A stretch of 5,236 bases of DNA from Pseudomonas sp. (GTDB taxonomy: Bacteria; Pseudomonadota; Gammaproteobacteria; Pseudomonadales; Pseudomonadaceae). This document shows positions 1-5,236 of the stretch, piece after piece; positions within the stretch are counted from its first letter, which is position 1; each line of letters starts with the position of its first letter. Under the pieces are notes generated by a model, which was given only the letters and a program-made list of their open reading frames with translations, ran no database searches and was not told the origin of the DNA. Where the stretch lies: assembly GCA_003525045.1 (NCBI GenBank), contig DQGF01000126.1:1-5236 (forward strand). Reading direction: 5' to 3'. Both the position numbers and the translations under genes were made by a program.

Positions 1-221
1 TCCTTGGTTTCGGCGAACGGGCCGTAGATCACCGTGCGCTGGTCACCTGAGAAGCGCACGCGGGCGCCTTTGCTGCTGGGCTGCAGGCCGTCGCAGTCGA
101 TGAGGATGCCGGCCTTGACCAGTTCCTCGTTGAAATTGCCCATCGCGGTCATCAGTTCTTCGCTGGGCAGGATGCCGGCTTCGGAATCCGAGCTGGCTTT
201 CACAAAAATCATGAATCGCAT
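1..221 (-). CDS. YciI/DGPF-domain protein, 3' end beyond window
   Basis: Read on the minus strand from ATG at 221-219, the frame stays open for 73 codons to the left edge, so only the N-terminal part is present. It begins MRFMIFVKASSDSEAG and contains LPSEELMTAMGNFNEEL (about residues 18-34), KAGIL, and VIYGPFAETK (64-73). This layout is typical of the YCII-related (DGPF) family, small proteins of roughly 100-140 residues with a ferredoxin-like fold. Their biochemical role is unsettled, and many are genetically linked to ECF sigma factors. The start is supported by a GGAGA ribosome site 7 bases upstream; Met4 would be too far from it. The signature motif, usually DGPF, is YGPF here (Tyr66). 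The gene is divergent from tpx. The family call is confident, but no reaction or substrate can be assigned. Whether an ECF sigma gene follows downstream cannot be seen. Confidence 0.9.
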   Translation of the reverse strand, partial: MRFMIFVKASSDSEAGILPSEELMTAMGNFNEELVKAGILIDCDGLQPSSKGARVRFSGDQRTVIYGPFAETK

Positions 222-228
222 GGTCTTG

Positions 229-233
229 TCTCC
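229..233 (-). promoter_or_regulatory. Ribosome binding site of the DGPF gene
   Basis: On the minus strand this reads GGAGA, seven bases before the ATG at 221. It decides between the first Met and the in-frame Met at codon 4 (ATG at 212-210), favouring the first. Confidence 0.7.
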
Positions 234-258
234 GCTGGGTTTGGGTGATTCACCTCTA

Positions 259-285
259 GTCGAATGACTCTTTCCTGAATCGACA
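259..285 (-). promoter_or_regulatory. Probable ECF42-type sigma promoter for the DGPF gene
   Basis: On the minus strand, TGTCGA (285-280) is followed after exactly 17 bases by CGAC (262-259). This agrees with the motif I recall for ECF42-group sigma factors, TGTCGA at -35 and CGA(T)C at -10, and ECF42 genes are characteristically linked to DGPF-protein genes. The implied transcription start near 250 leaves a leader of about 30 bases containing the GGAGA site, so the geometry is sensible. No good sigma70 hexamer pair was seen in the same place. The motif match and spacing are seen directly; sigma specificity is inferred. Confidence 0.6.
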
Positions 286-321
286 ACGCTGCTGGCAAAA
301 ATATCGCTACAAATTTCAGAT

Positions 322-361
322 ACCCCGGGTGCGTGGGAGCAAATGAAACGCGGGGTTTTTT
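322..361 (+). terminator. Terminator-like hairpin without an obvious upstream gene
   Basis: On the plus strand ACCCC (322-326) can pair with GGGGT (352-356). The stem continues, after a four-base bulge on the left arm, with GCGT (331-334) against ACGC (348-351), closing a 13-base loop. A run of T covers 356-361. This has the form of an intrinsic terminator reading rightward. No plus-strand gene ends upstream: the visible gene there is on the minus strand and starts at 221. It may end a small RNA or antisense transcript, or sit in a long tpx leader. The bulge makes it weaker than the hairpin after tpx. Confidence 0.4.
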
Positions 362-389
362 ATCGGGTTTTGGCGCGACATATCACGAT

Positions 390-418
390 TTGTAACTGAC
401 CATAGGTCGTCGTACCAT
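390..418 (+). promoter_or_regulatory. Candidate sigma70 promoter of tpx
   Basis: TTGTAA (390-395) and TACCAT (413-418) are separated by 17 bases, and each matches four of six consensus positions. Transcription would begin near 425, giving a leader of about 50 bases before the tpx start. The elements are ordinary in quality, and this is the best pair I found in the interval. Confidence 0.4.
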
Positions 419-426
419 TTCGTGGT
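398..426. promoter_or_regulatory. Small dyads overlapping the tpx promoter
   Basis: GACC-ATA-GGTC (398-408) is a perfect 4+4 interrupted palindrome lying inside the promoter spacer. ACCA (414-417) and TGGT (423-426) form a second 4+4 dyad over the -10 region. Such placement would suit a repressor or redox regulator, but the arms are short and could arise by chance. They do not fit the four-part OxyR pattern. Confidence 0.2.
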
Positions 427-461
427 TAACTTCGGCCTCTTCAAAATTCACATCAACCATC

Positions 462-468
462 AGAAGGA
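462..468 (+). promoter_or_regulatory. Ribosome binding site of tpx
   Basis: AGAAGGA lies eight bases before the ATG at 477 and fixes the start codon. Confidence 0.75.
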
Positions 469-476
469 CTCCGTTC

Positions 477-977
477 ATGGCTCAAGTCACTCTTAAAGGC
501 AACCCGGTGCAAGTCAACGGCCAACTGCCACAAGCCGGTTCCAAGGCGCCAGCCTTTTCCCTGGTGGCCGGCAATCTGTCCGACGTGACCCTGGCGAGCT
601 TCGCCGGCAAGCGCAAAGTGTTGAATATCTTCCCAAGCGTCGACACCCCGACCTGCGCCACTTCGGTTCGCAAGTTCAATGCCCAGGCCAACGATGTCGC
701 CAACACTGTTGTGCTGTGCATCTCCGCTGACCTGCCATTCGCCCAGGCGCGTTTCTGCGGCGCCGAAGGCCTGGACAACGTGCAGAACCTGTCGACCCTG
801 CGCGGTGCCGAGTTCATCGAGAACTACGGCGTAGCCATTGCCGATGGTCCGCTCAAAGGCCTGACCGCCCGTGCCGTCGTGGTCCTGGACGAAAACGACA
901 ACGTTCTGTACAGCGAACTGGTCAAGGAAATCGCGGAAGAACCGAACTACGACGCGGCACTTGCCGTTCTGAAATAA
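477..977 (+). CDS. tpx: Thiol peroxidase (Tpx), atypical 2-Cys peroxiredoxin
   Basis: The 166-residue protein is full length for the Tpx family (about 165-168 residues) and lacks a signal peptide, so in E. coli terms it is a cytoplasmic or periplasm-adjacent soluble enzyme. It reduces hydrogen peroxide and especially alkyl hydroperoxides using thioredoxin as electron donor. The peroxidatic centre is seen at residues 53-67, [15 protein letters not shown]. Cys60 is the peroxidatic cysteine, Thr57 lies in the TPTC motif, and Arg132 in [10 protein letters not shown] fits the conserved active-site arginine. Cys94 in ARFCGAEG matches the resolving cysteine, with which Cys60 forms an intramolecular disulfide; Cys81 matches the non-essential third cysteine of E. 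coli Tpx. The C-terminal [18 protein letters not shown] segment is also family-typical. The start is backed by AGAAGGA eight bases upstream. It has its own promoter region and a strong terminator, so it is probably monocistronic. Confidence 0.98.
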   Translation: MAQVTLKGNPVQVNGQLPQAGSKAPAFSLVAGNLSDVTLASFAGKRKVLNIFPSVDTPTCATSVRKFNAQANDVANTVVLCISADLPFAQARFCGAEGLDNVQNLSTLRGAEFIENYGVAIADGPLKGLTARAVVVLDENDNVLYSELVKEIAEEPNYDAALAVLK

Positions 978-996
978 GCAAACGTTTACATTTGTT

Positions 997-1026
997 AACG
1001 GCCTGGCTCTGTCCAGGCCGTTTTCA
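997..1026 (+). terminator. Intrinsic terminator after tpx
   Basis: A perfect 10-base-pair stem, AACGGCCTGG (997-1006) with CCAGGCCGTT (1013-1022), closes a six-base loop and runs into TTTT at 1021-1024. It begins 19 bases after the tpx stop codon. It should separate tpx transcription from the efflux operon. The opposite strand has no comparable T run, so it acts rightward. Confidence 0.9.
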
Positions 1027-1095
1027 TTTGTGCTTCAGTGCCTTAGACAAACCTCCTGATACGTAAGCCAAAGGTAAATTGCCGGTAAAGGCGCT

Positions 1096-1123
1096 TTGCT
1101 AAACGCCCTCCAGTGCTTATCGT
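1096..1123 (+). promoter_or_regulatory. Weak candidate promoter of the mdtA-mdtB operon
   Basis: TTGCTA (1096-1101) and TATCGT (1118-1123), 16 bases apart, each match four of six sigma70 consensus positions. They would start transcription near 1130, about 26 bases before mdtA. A strong terminator lies upstream, so a promoter is needed somewhere in 1027-1155. I saw no clear regulator box there, and nothing I would defend as a BaeR site. Confidence 0.3.
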
Positions 1124-1155
1124 TCAGCCTCCCGTAGAAAAAGCCCACGCGCCCA

Positions 1156-2472
1156 ATGGTTGATCATTCAATGCAATCCTCTGCTTCCCGTAGTCCCCGT
1201 CGCTGGCTGTTCGGCCTGCTTGTCTTGTTGGTCATCGCCGTCCTGTGCTGGAGATTCTGGCCCGGCGGTGCTGCGCCAAAAGAAGGCGCAGGGCAAAAAG
1301 CCGTGGCCGGGCACACCGGTCGGTCCGGGGGGATGCGTCCGGGCTTCGGTGGAGCGGCCGGCCCGGTGCCGGTGCGTGTGGCGCCGGCTGTGAAGGGCGA
1401 CTTCCCGCTGTATTACAAGGCCCTGGGCACCGTGACGGCGCTGAACACCATTAATGTACGCAGCCGGGTGGGTGGCGAACTGATCAAGATTGCGTTCGAG
1501 GAAGGGCAGATGGTCAAAGCTGGCGATTTGCTGGCCGAGATCGATCCGCGTCCTTACCAGAATGCCTTGCTGCAGGCCGAAGGCACCTTGCTGCAGAATC
1601 AGGCGCAATTGAAGAACGCCCAGGTCGACGTCGAACGCTACCGCGGCCTGTACCGCGAAGACAGTATCGCCAAGCAGACCCTGGACACTGCCGAAGCGCT
1701 GGTGGGTCAGTATCAGGGCACGGTCAAGACCAACCAGGCGGCCGTCAACGACGCCAAGCTCAATCTCGAATTCACCAGGATTCGCGCACCGATCACCGGC
1801 CGTGTGGGCCTGCGTCAGCTGGACGTCGGCAACCTGGTCGCCGCCAACGACACCACGGCGCTGGCGATCATCACCCAGACCCAACCGATCAGCGTTGCCT
1901 TCACCTTGCCGGAAAACAGCCTCGACGTCGTACTGGCCCGCTATCGCACCGGCGCCAAGCTGCCCGCCGAAGCCTGGGACCGTGGCGACACCCAATTGCA
2001 GGCCACTGGCGTGTTGCAGAGCCTGGACAACCAGATTGACGTCACCACCGGCACCCTGAAATTCAAGGCGCGCTACGAGAACCGTGATCAGGCGTTGTTC
2101 CCCAACCAGTTCGTCAACGTCCACCTGCTGGCCGACACGCTTAAAGACGTCGTGCTCGCGCCCTCGGCGGCGATCCAGTTCGGCACCAACGGCACTTTCG
2201 TTTATGCGATGGACGGCGACAAGAAGGTCACGATCCGTCAGTTGAAAGTCGGCGCCAGTGACGGCGACAACACCGTCATCACCGAGGGCCTGGCTGCCGG
2301 AGACCGCGTTGTCCTGGAAGGCACCGACCGCCTGAAAGAAGGCAGCGAAGTGGAAGTGGTCAACGACAGCAAGGATGTACCCACCACGCCAACCGAACAT
2401 CTGCAAGGCAAGTCGGCCGCCACCGCGCCTGACGCGACCGTCACCGACAAGGCGAAAAAGGGCGGCGCATGA
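1156..2472 (+). CDS. mdtA: MdtA/MuxA, RND efflux periplasmic adaptor subunit
   Basis: This 438-residue membrane fusion protein links an inner-membrane RND pump to an outer-membrane channel. An N-terminal positive stretch (RSPRRW) precedes one hydrophobic anchor at about residues 17-35; Cys31 lies in AVLC, which is not a valid lipobox, so it is probably membrane-anchored rather than a lipoprotein. A Gly/Ala/Pro-rich linker follows (about 36-70). The lipoyl/biotinyl-like half-motifs are at about 95-131 ([16 protein letters not shown] to [10 protein letters not shown]) and 205-232 ([20 protein letters not shown]), bracketing an alpha-helical hairpin (about 133-203). A beta-barrel domain (about 243-325, [13 protein letters not shown] at its end) and a membrane-proximal domain (about 330-402) follow, then a polar Thr/Ala/Lys-rich tail. 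The family is MdtA of E. coli and MuxA of P. aeruginosa. An in-frame TAG at 1135-1137 and no alternative start before 1156 bound the N terminus. No clear ribosome site precedes 1156; Met6 at 1171 is the only close alternative. Confidence 0.96.
   Translation: MVDHSMQSSASRSPRRWLFGLLVLLVIAVLCWRFWPGGAAPKEGAGQKAVAGHTGRSGGMRPGFGGAAGPVPVRVAPAVKGDFPLYYKALGTVTALNTINVRSRVGGELIKIAFEEGQMVKAGDLLAEIDPRPYQNALLQAEGTLLQNQAQLKNAQVDVERYRGLYREDSIAKQTLDTAEALVGQYQGTVKTNQAAVNDAKLNLEFTRIRAPITGRVGLRQLDVGNLVAANDTTALAIITQTQPISVAFTLPENSLDVVLARYRTGAKLPAEAWDRGDTQLQATGVLQSLDNQIDVTTGTLKFKARYENRDQALFPNQFVNVHLLADTLKDVVLAPSAAIQFGTNGTFVYAMDGDKKVTIRQLKVGASDGDNTVITEGLAAGDRVVLEGTDRLKEGSEVEVVNDSKDVPTTPTEHLQGKSAATAPDATVTDKAKKGGA
2458..2462 (+). 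promoter_or_regulatory. Ribosome binding site of mdtB
   Basis: AAGGG lies inside the last codons of mdtA, six bases before the ATG at 2469. Together with the ATGA overlap it supports this start and points to translational coupling. Confidence 0.6.
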
Positions 2473-5236
2473 ACATCTCGCGGCTATTCATCCTTCGCCC
2501 GGTCGCCACGATCCTGAGCATGCTGGCCATTATTCTGGCCGGCGTGATCGCTTATCGGCTACTGCCAGTGTCGGCCTTGCCTCAGGTGGACTACCCGACC
2601 ATTCGCGTCATGACGCTTTACCCCGGCGCCAGCCCGGATGTCATGACCAGCGCCGTGACCGCGCCCCTCGAACGGCAATTCGGGCAGATGCCCGGCCTGA
2701 CCCAGATGGCCTCGACCAGTTCCGGCGGCGCTTCGGTGCTGACCCTGCGTTTCAGCCTCGATATCAACATGGACGTCGCCGAGCAGCAGGTGCAGGCGGC
2801 GATCAACGCCGCGACCAATCTGCTGCCCAAGGACCTGCCGGCGCCGCCGATATACAACAAGGTCAACCCGGCGGACACCCCGGTGCTGACCCTGGCCATC
2901 ACCTCCAAGACCATGCTGTTGCCCAAGCTCAACGATCTGGTCGATACCCGCATGGCGCAAAAAATCGCCCAGATCAGCGGCGTCGGCATGGTCAGCATCG
3001 CCGGTGGCCAGCGTCAGGCGGTGCGGATCAAGGTCAACCCCGAGGCCCTGGCGGCCAATGGCCTGAACCTGTCCGACGTGCGCACCCTGATTGGCGCCTC
3101 CAACGTCAACCAGCCCAAGGGCAACTTCGACGGCCCGACCCGGGTCTCGATGCTCGATGCCAACGATCAACTGACCTCGCCCAAGGATTACGCCAACCTG
3201 ATCCTGGCTTACGCCAATGGCGCGCCGTTGCGGCTCAAGGACGTGGCAGAGATCGTCGACGGTGCCGAGAACGAACGCCTGGCGGCGTGGGCCAATGAAA
3301 ACCAGGCGGTGTTGCTGAACATCCAGCGCCAGCCAGGCGCCAACGTCATCGAAGTGGTCGACCGGATCAAGGCCTTGCTGCCGAGCATTACCGACAACTT
3401 GCCGGCAGGTCTCGATGTCGTCGTGCTCACCGACCGCACCCAGACCATCCGCGCGTCCGTCACCGACGTGCAGCACGAATTGCTGATCGCCATTGCCCTG
3501 GTGGTGATGGTGACCTTCCTGTTCCTGCGCCGTGCCAGCGCTACGATCATTCCGTCGGTGGCCGTGCCGCTGTCGCTGATCGGGACCTTCGGCGTGATGT
3601 ACCTCGCTGGTTTTTCGGTCAACAACCTGACCCTGATGGCCCTGACCATTGCCACCGGTTTCGTGGTGGACGATGCAATCGTGATGCTGGAGAACATTTC
3701 CCGCTATATCGAAGAGGGCGACAGCCCGCTGAATGCGGCGCTCAAGGGCGCCAAGCAGATCGGTTTCACCCTGATTTCCCTGACCCTGTCACTGATCGCG
3801 GTGCTGATTCCGCTGCTGTTCATGGCTGACGTGGTGGGGCGCCTGTTCCGCGAGTTTGCGATCACCCTGGCGGTGGCCATCCTGATATCCCTGGTGGTGT
3901 CCCTGACGCTGACGCCGATGATGTGCGCGCGGCTGCTCAAGCGTGAACCCAAGGAGGAAGAACAGGGCCGCTTCTACAGGGCCAGCGGCGCGACAATTGA
4001 TTGGATGATCGCGGCTTACGGGCGCAAGTTAAAGTGGGTTCTCAAGCATCAACCGCTGACGTTGCTGGTGGCCATCGGCACCCTGGCGCTGACCGTGGTC
4101 CTGTACATGGTGGTGCCCAAGGGCTTCTTCCCGGTGCAGGACACCGGGGTCATCCAGGGCATTTCCGAAGCACCGCAATCGATTTCCTTTGCGGCAATGA
4201 GCGAGCGGCAGCAGGAACTGGCCAAGGTGATCCTCGCCGATCCGGCGGTCGAGAGCCTGTCGTCCTACATCGGCGTGGACGGTGACAACTCGACGCTCAA
4301 CAGCGGCCGCCTGCTGATCAACCTCAAGTCCCACAGCAACCGTGACCTGAGCGCGACCGAAGTGATTGCCCGCTTGCAACCCGAAGTCGACAAATTGATC
4401 GGCATTCGCCTGTTCATGCAGCCAGTGCAGGATTTGACCATCGAAGACCGGGTCAGCCGTACCCAGTACCAATTCAGCATGTCATCACCGGATTCCGAGT
4501 TGCTGAGCCTGTGGAGTGGCCGCCTGGTGGAAGCGCTGGGCCAACGGCCGGAGCTGACCGACGTCGCCAGCGATTTGCAGGACAAAGGCTTGCAGGTGTA
4601 TCTGGTGATCGATCGTGACGCGGCGTCGCGGGTCGGCGTATCCGTGTCGAACATCACCGACGCGTTGTACGACGCTTTTGGCCAGCGGCAGATTTCCACC
4701 ATTTACACCCAGGCCAGCCAGTACCGCGTGGTCCTGCAATCACAGTCCGGCGAGAAGATCGGCCCGGACGCGCTGAATCAGATTCACGTCAAGACCACCG
4801 ATGGCGGGCAAGTGCGCCTGTCGAGCCTGGCACGCGTCGAAGAGCGTCAGGCGCAATTGGCGATCACCCACATCGGCCAGTTCCCGGCGGTGATGATGTC
4901 GTTCAACCTGGCACCCGGCGTGGCGCTGGGGCAGGCGGTGCAGATCATCGAACAGGTGCAGCAGGACATCGGCATGCCGATCGGCGTGCAGACTCAGTTC
5001 CAGGGTGCGGCCGAGGCGTTCCAGGCTTCGCTGTCGAGCACCTTGCTGCTGATCCTGGCGGCGGTGGTGACCATGTACATCGTGCTCGGCGTGCTGTACG
5101 AGAGCTATATCCACCCGATCACCATCCTGTCGACCTTGCCCTCGGCGGCGGTCGGCGCCTTGCTGGCTTTGTTGTTGAGTGGTAACGACCTGGGCATGAT
5201 CGCGATCATCGGCATCATCCTGCTGATCGGTATCGT
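2469..5236 (+). CDS. mdtB: MdtB/MuxB, RND multidrug efflux transporter, 3' end beyond window
   Basis: The frame from ATG at 2469 is open to the right edge: 922 whole codons, against about 1,030-1,040 residues for the family, so roughly 110 C-terminal residues are missing. It overlaps the mdtA stop by ATGA. The start [14 protein letters not shown] lacks the short N-terminal extension of E. coli MdtB. TM1 is at about 10-30 and the first periplasmic porter/docking loop at about 35-330, including [20 protein letters not shown]2 begins near 338. TM4 carries GFVVDDAIV with Asp401-Asp402, equivalent to the proton-relay Asp407/Asp408 of AcrB. TM5 is at about 431-452, TM6 at 463-484 and TM7 at 530-550, followed by [11 protein letters not shown]. 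The second periplasmic loop spans about 555-855 ([29 protein letters not shown]). TM8 starts near 859, TM9 near 888 and TM10 near 909. The window ends at LLIGIV, just before the KKNA motif holding the expected relay lysine. Identity to E. coli MdtB is high by eye throughout, which separates it from AcrB/MexB. In E. coli it works as an MdtB2-MdtC heterotrimer; the partner gene should follow. Confidence 0.96.
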   Translation, partial: MNISRLFILRPVATILSMLAIILAGVIAYRLLPVSALPQVDYPTIRVMTLYPGASPDVMTSAVTAPLERQFGQMPGLTQMASTSSGGASVLTLRFSLDINMDVAEQQVQAAINAATNLLPKDLPAPPIYNKVNPADTPVLTLAITSKTMLLPKLNDLVDTRMAQKIAQISGVGMVSIAGGQRQAVRIKVNPEALAANGLNLSDVRTLIGASNVNQPKGNFDGPTRVSMLDANDQLTSPKDYANLILAYANGAPLRLKDVAEIVDGAENERLAAWANENQAVLLNIQRQPGANVIEVVDRIKALLPSITDNLPAGLDVVVLTDRTQTIRASVTDVQHELLIAIALVVMVTFLFLRRASATIIPSVAVPLSLIGTFGVMYLAGFSVNNLTLMALTIATGFVVDDAIVMLENISRYIEEGDSPLNAALKGAKQIGFTLISLTLSLIAVLIPLLFMADVVGRLFREFAITLAVAILISLVVSLTLTPMMCARLLKREPKEEEQGRFYRASGATIDWMIAAYGRKLKWVLKHQPLTLLVAIGTLALTVVLYMVVPKGFFPVQDTGVIQGISEAPQSISFAAMSERQQELAKVILADPAVESLSSYIGVDGDNSTLNSGRLLINLKSHSNRDLSATEVIARLQPEVDKLIGIRLFMQPVQDLTIEDRVSRTQYQFSMSSPDSELLSLWSGRLVEALGQRPELTDVASDLQDKGLQVYLVIDRDAASRVGVSVSNITDALYDAFGQRQISTIYTQASQYRVVLQSQSGEKIGPDALNQIHVKTTDGGQVRLSSLARVEERQAQLAITHIGQFPAVMMSFNLAPGVALGQAVQIIEQVQQDIGMPIGVQTQFQGAAEAFQASLSSTLLLILAAVVTMYIVLGVLYESYIHPITILSTLPSAAVGALLALLLSGNDLGMIAIIGIILLIGI

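Noticed and set aside
34..267. 77-codon plus-strand frame at the left edge
   Set aside because: It is antisense to the DGPF gene, whose minus-strand translation is clearly family-like. It has no homology I recognise.
332..345. GTGGGAGC resembling the core of Pseudomonas REP elements
   Set aside because: Only about eight bases match, and the complementary GCTC-type arm is absent, so no REP hairpin forms.
391..426. Possible OxyR site before tpx
   Set aside because: ATAG occurs at 402-405, but the tetranucleotides at the required 7-base spacings are TACC and GTGG or GGTT rather than CTAT and ATAG, so the four-part pattern fails.
1566..1597. CTTGCTGCAG repeated twice within mdtA
   Set aside because: It encodes LLQ-type heptad residues in the adaptor's helical hairpin. 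The repetition is explained by coding constraint.
1168..2406. 412-codon open frame on the minus strand, antisense to mdtA
   Set aside because: It lies almost wholly inside mdtA. Its translation is low-complexity (Gly, Val, Asp, Gln and His-rich), with no family resemblance and no ribosome site noticed. Long antisense frames are expected opposite GC-rich genes.
2375..3298. 307-codon plus-strand frame overlapping the end of mdtA and the start of mdtB
   Set aside because: It is an out-of-frame Arg/Gln/Pro/Gly-rich translation across the true mdtA-mdtB junction. The mdtB frame matches the RND family from its first codon.
2559..3476. 305-codon minus-strand frame opposite mdtB
   Set aside because: The sense strand carries a clear RND transporter here. 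The antisense protein has the same shadow composition as the one opposite mdtA and no recognisable domain.

Overview
The window looks like chromosomal DNA of a fluorescent Pseudomonas (P. fluorescens group or a close relative). I infer this from the GC-rich coding DNA with GC-ending codons, from the protein sequences themselves, and from a thiol peroxidase gene next to an mdtABC/muxABC-type efflux operon, a neighbourhood I also recall in P. aeruginosa. No database search was run, so the genus is an inference.

Layout. (1) Bases 1-221, minus strand: the first 73 codons of a YciI/DGPF-domain protein whose 3' part lies outside the window. (2) Bases 222-476: a divergent intergenic region. It holds a probable ECF42-type promoter reading left into the DGPF gene, a terminator-like hairpin on the plus strand with no visible gene to terminate, and a plausible sigma70 promoter with small dyads reading right into tpx. 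(3) Bases 477-977, plus strand: a complete 2-Cys atypical peroxiredoxin (thiol peroxidase, Tpx), followed by a strong intrinsic terminator. (4) Bases 978-1155: the terminator and a weak candidate promoter for the efflux operon. (5) Bases 1156-2472, plus strand: mdtA/muxA, the periplasmic adaptor of a tripartite RND efflux pump. (6) Bases 2469 to the right edge, plus strand: mdtB/muxB, an RND inner-membrane transporter overlapping mdtA by ATGA. It is open for 922 codons and cut by the window edge inside TM10.

How the genes work together. MdtA and MdtB are parts of one proton-driven pump. In known systems MdtB pairs with a second RND subunit, MdtC/MuxC, and an outer-membrane channel (TolC in E. 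coli, OpmB in P. aeruginosa). Those genes are expected just beyond the right edge but are not seen. Tpx is a stand-alone peroxide-detoxifying enzyme with its own terminator, so it is not cotranscribed with the pump. The DGPF gene is transcribed divergently and probably belongs to an ECF-sigma-controlled unit.

I found no mobile element, CRISPR array, tRNA or rRNA, and no wholly new system. The most interesting signals are the ECF42-like promoter and the orphan terminator-like hairpin, both between the DGPF gene and tpx.
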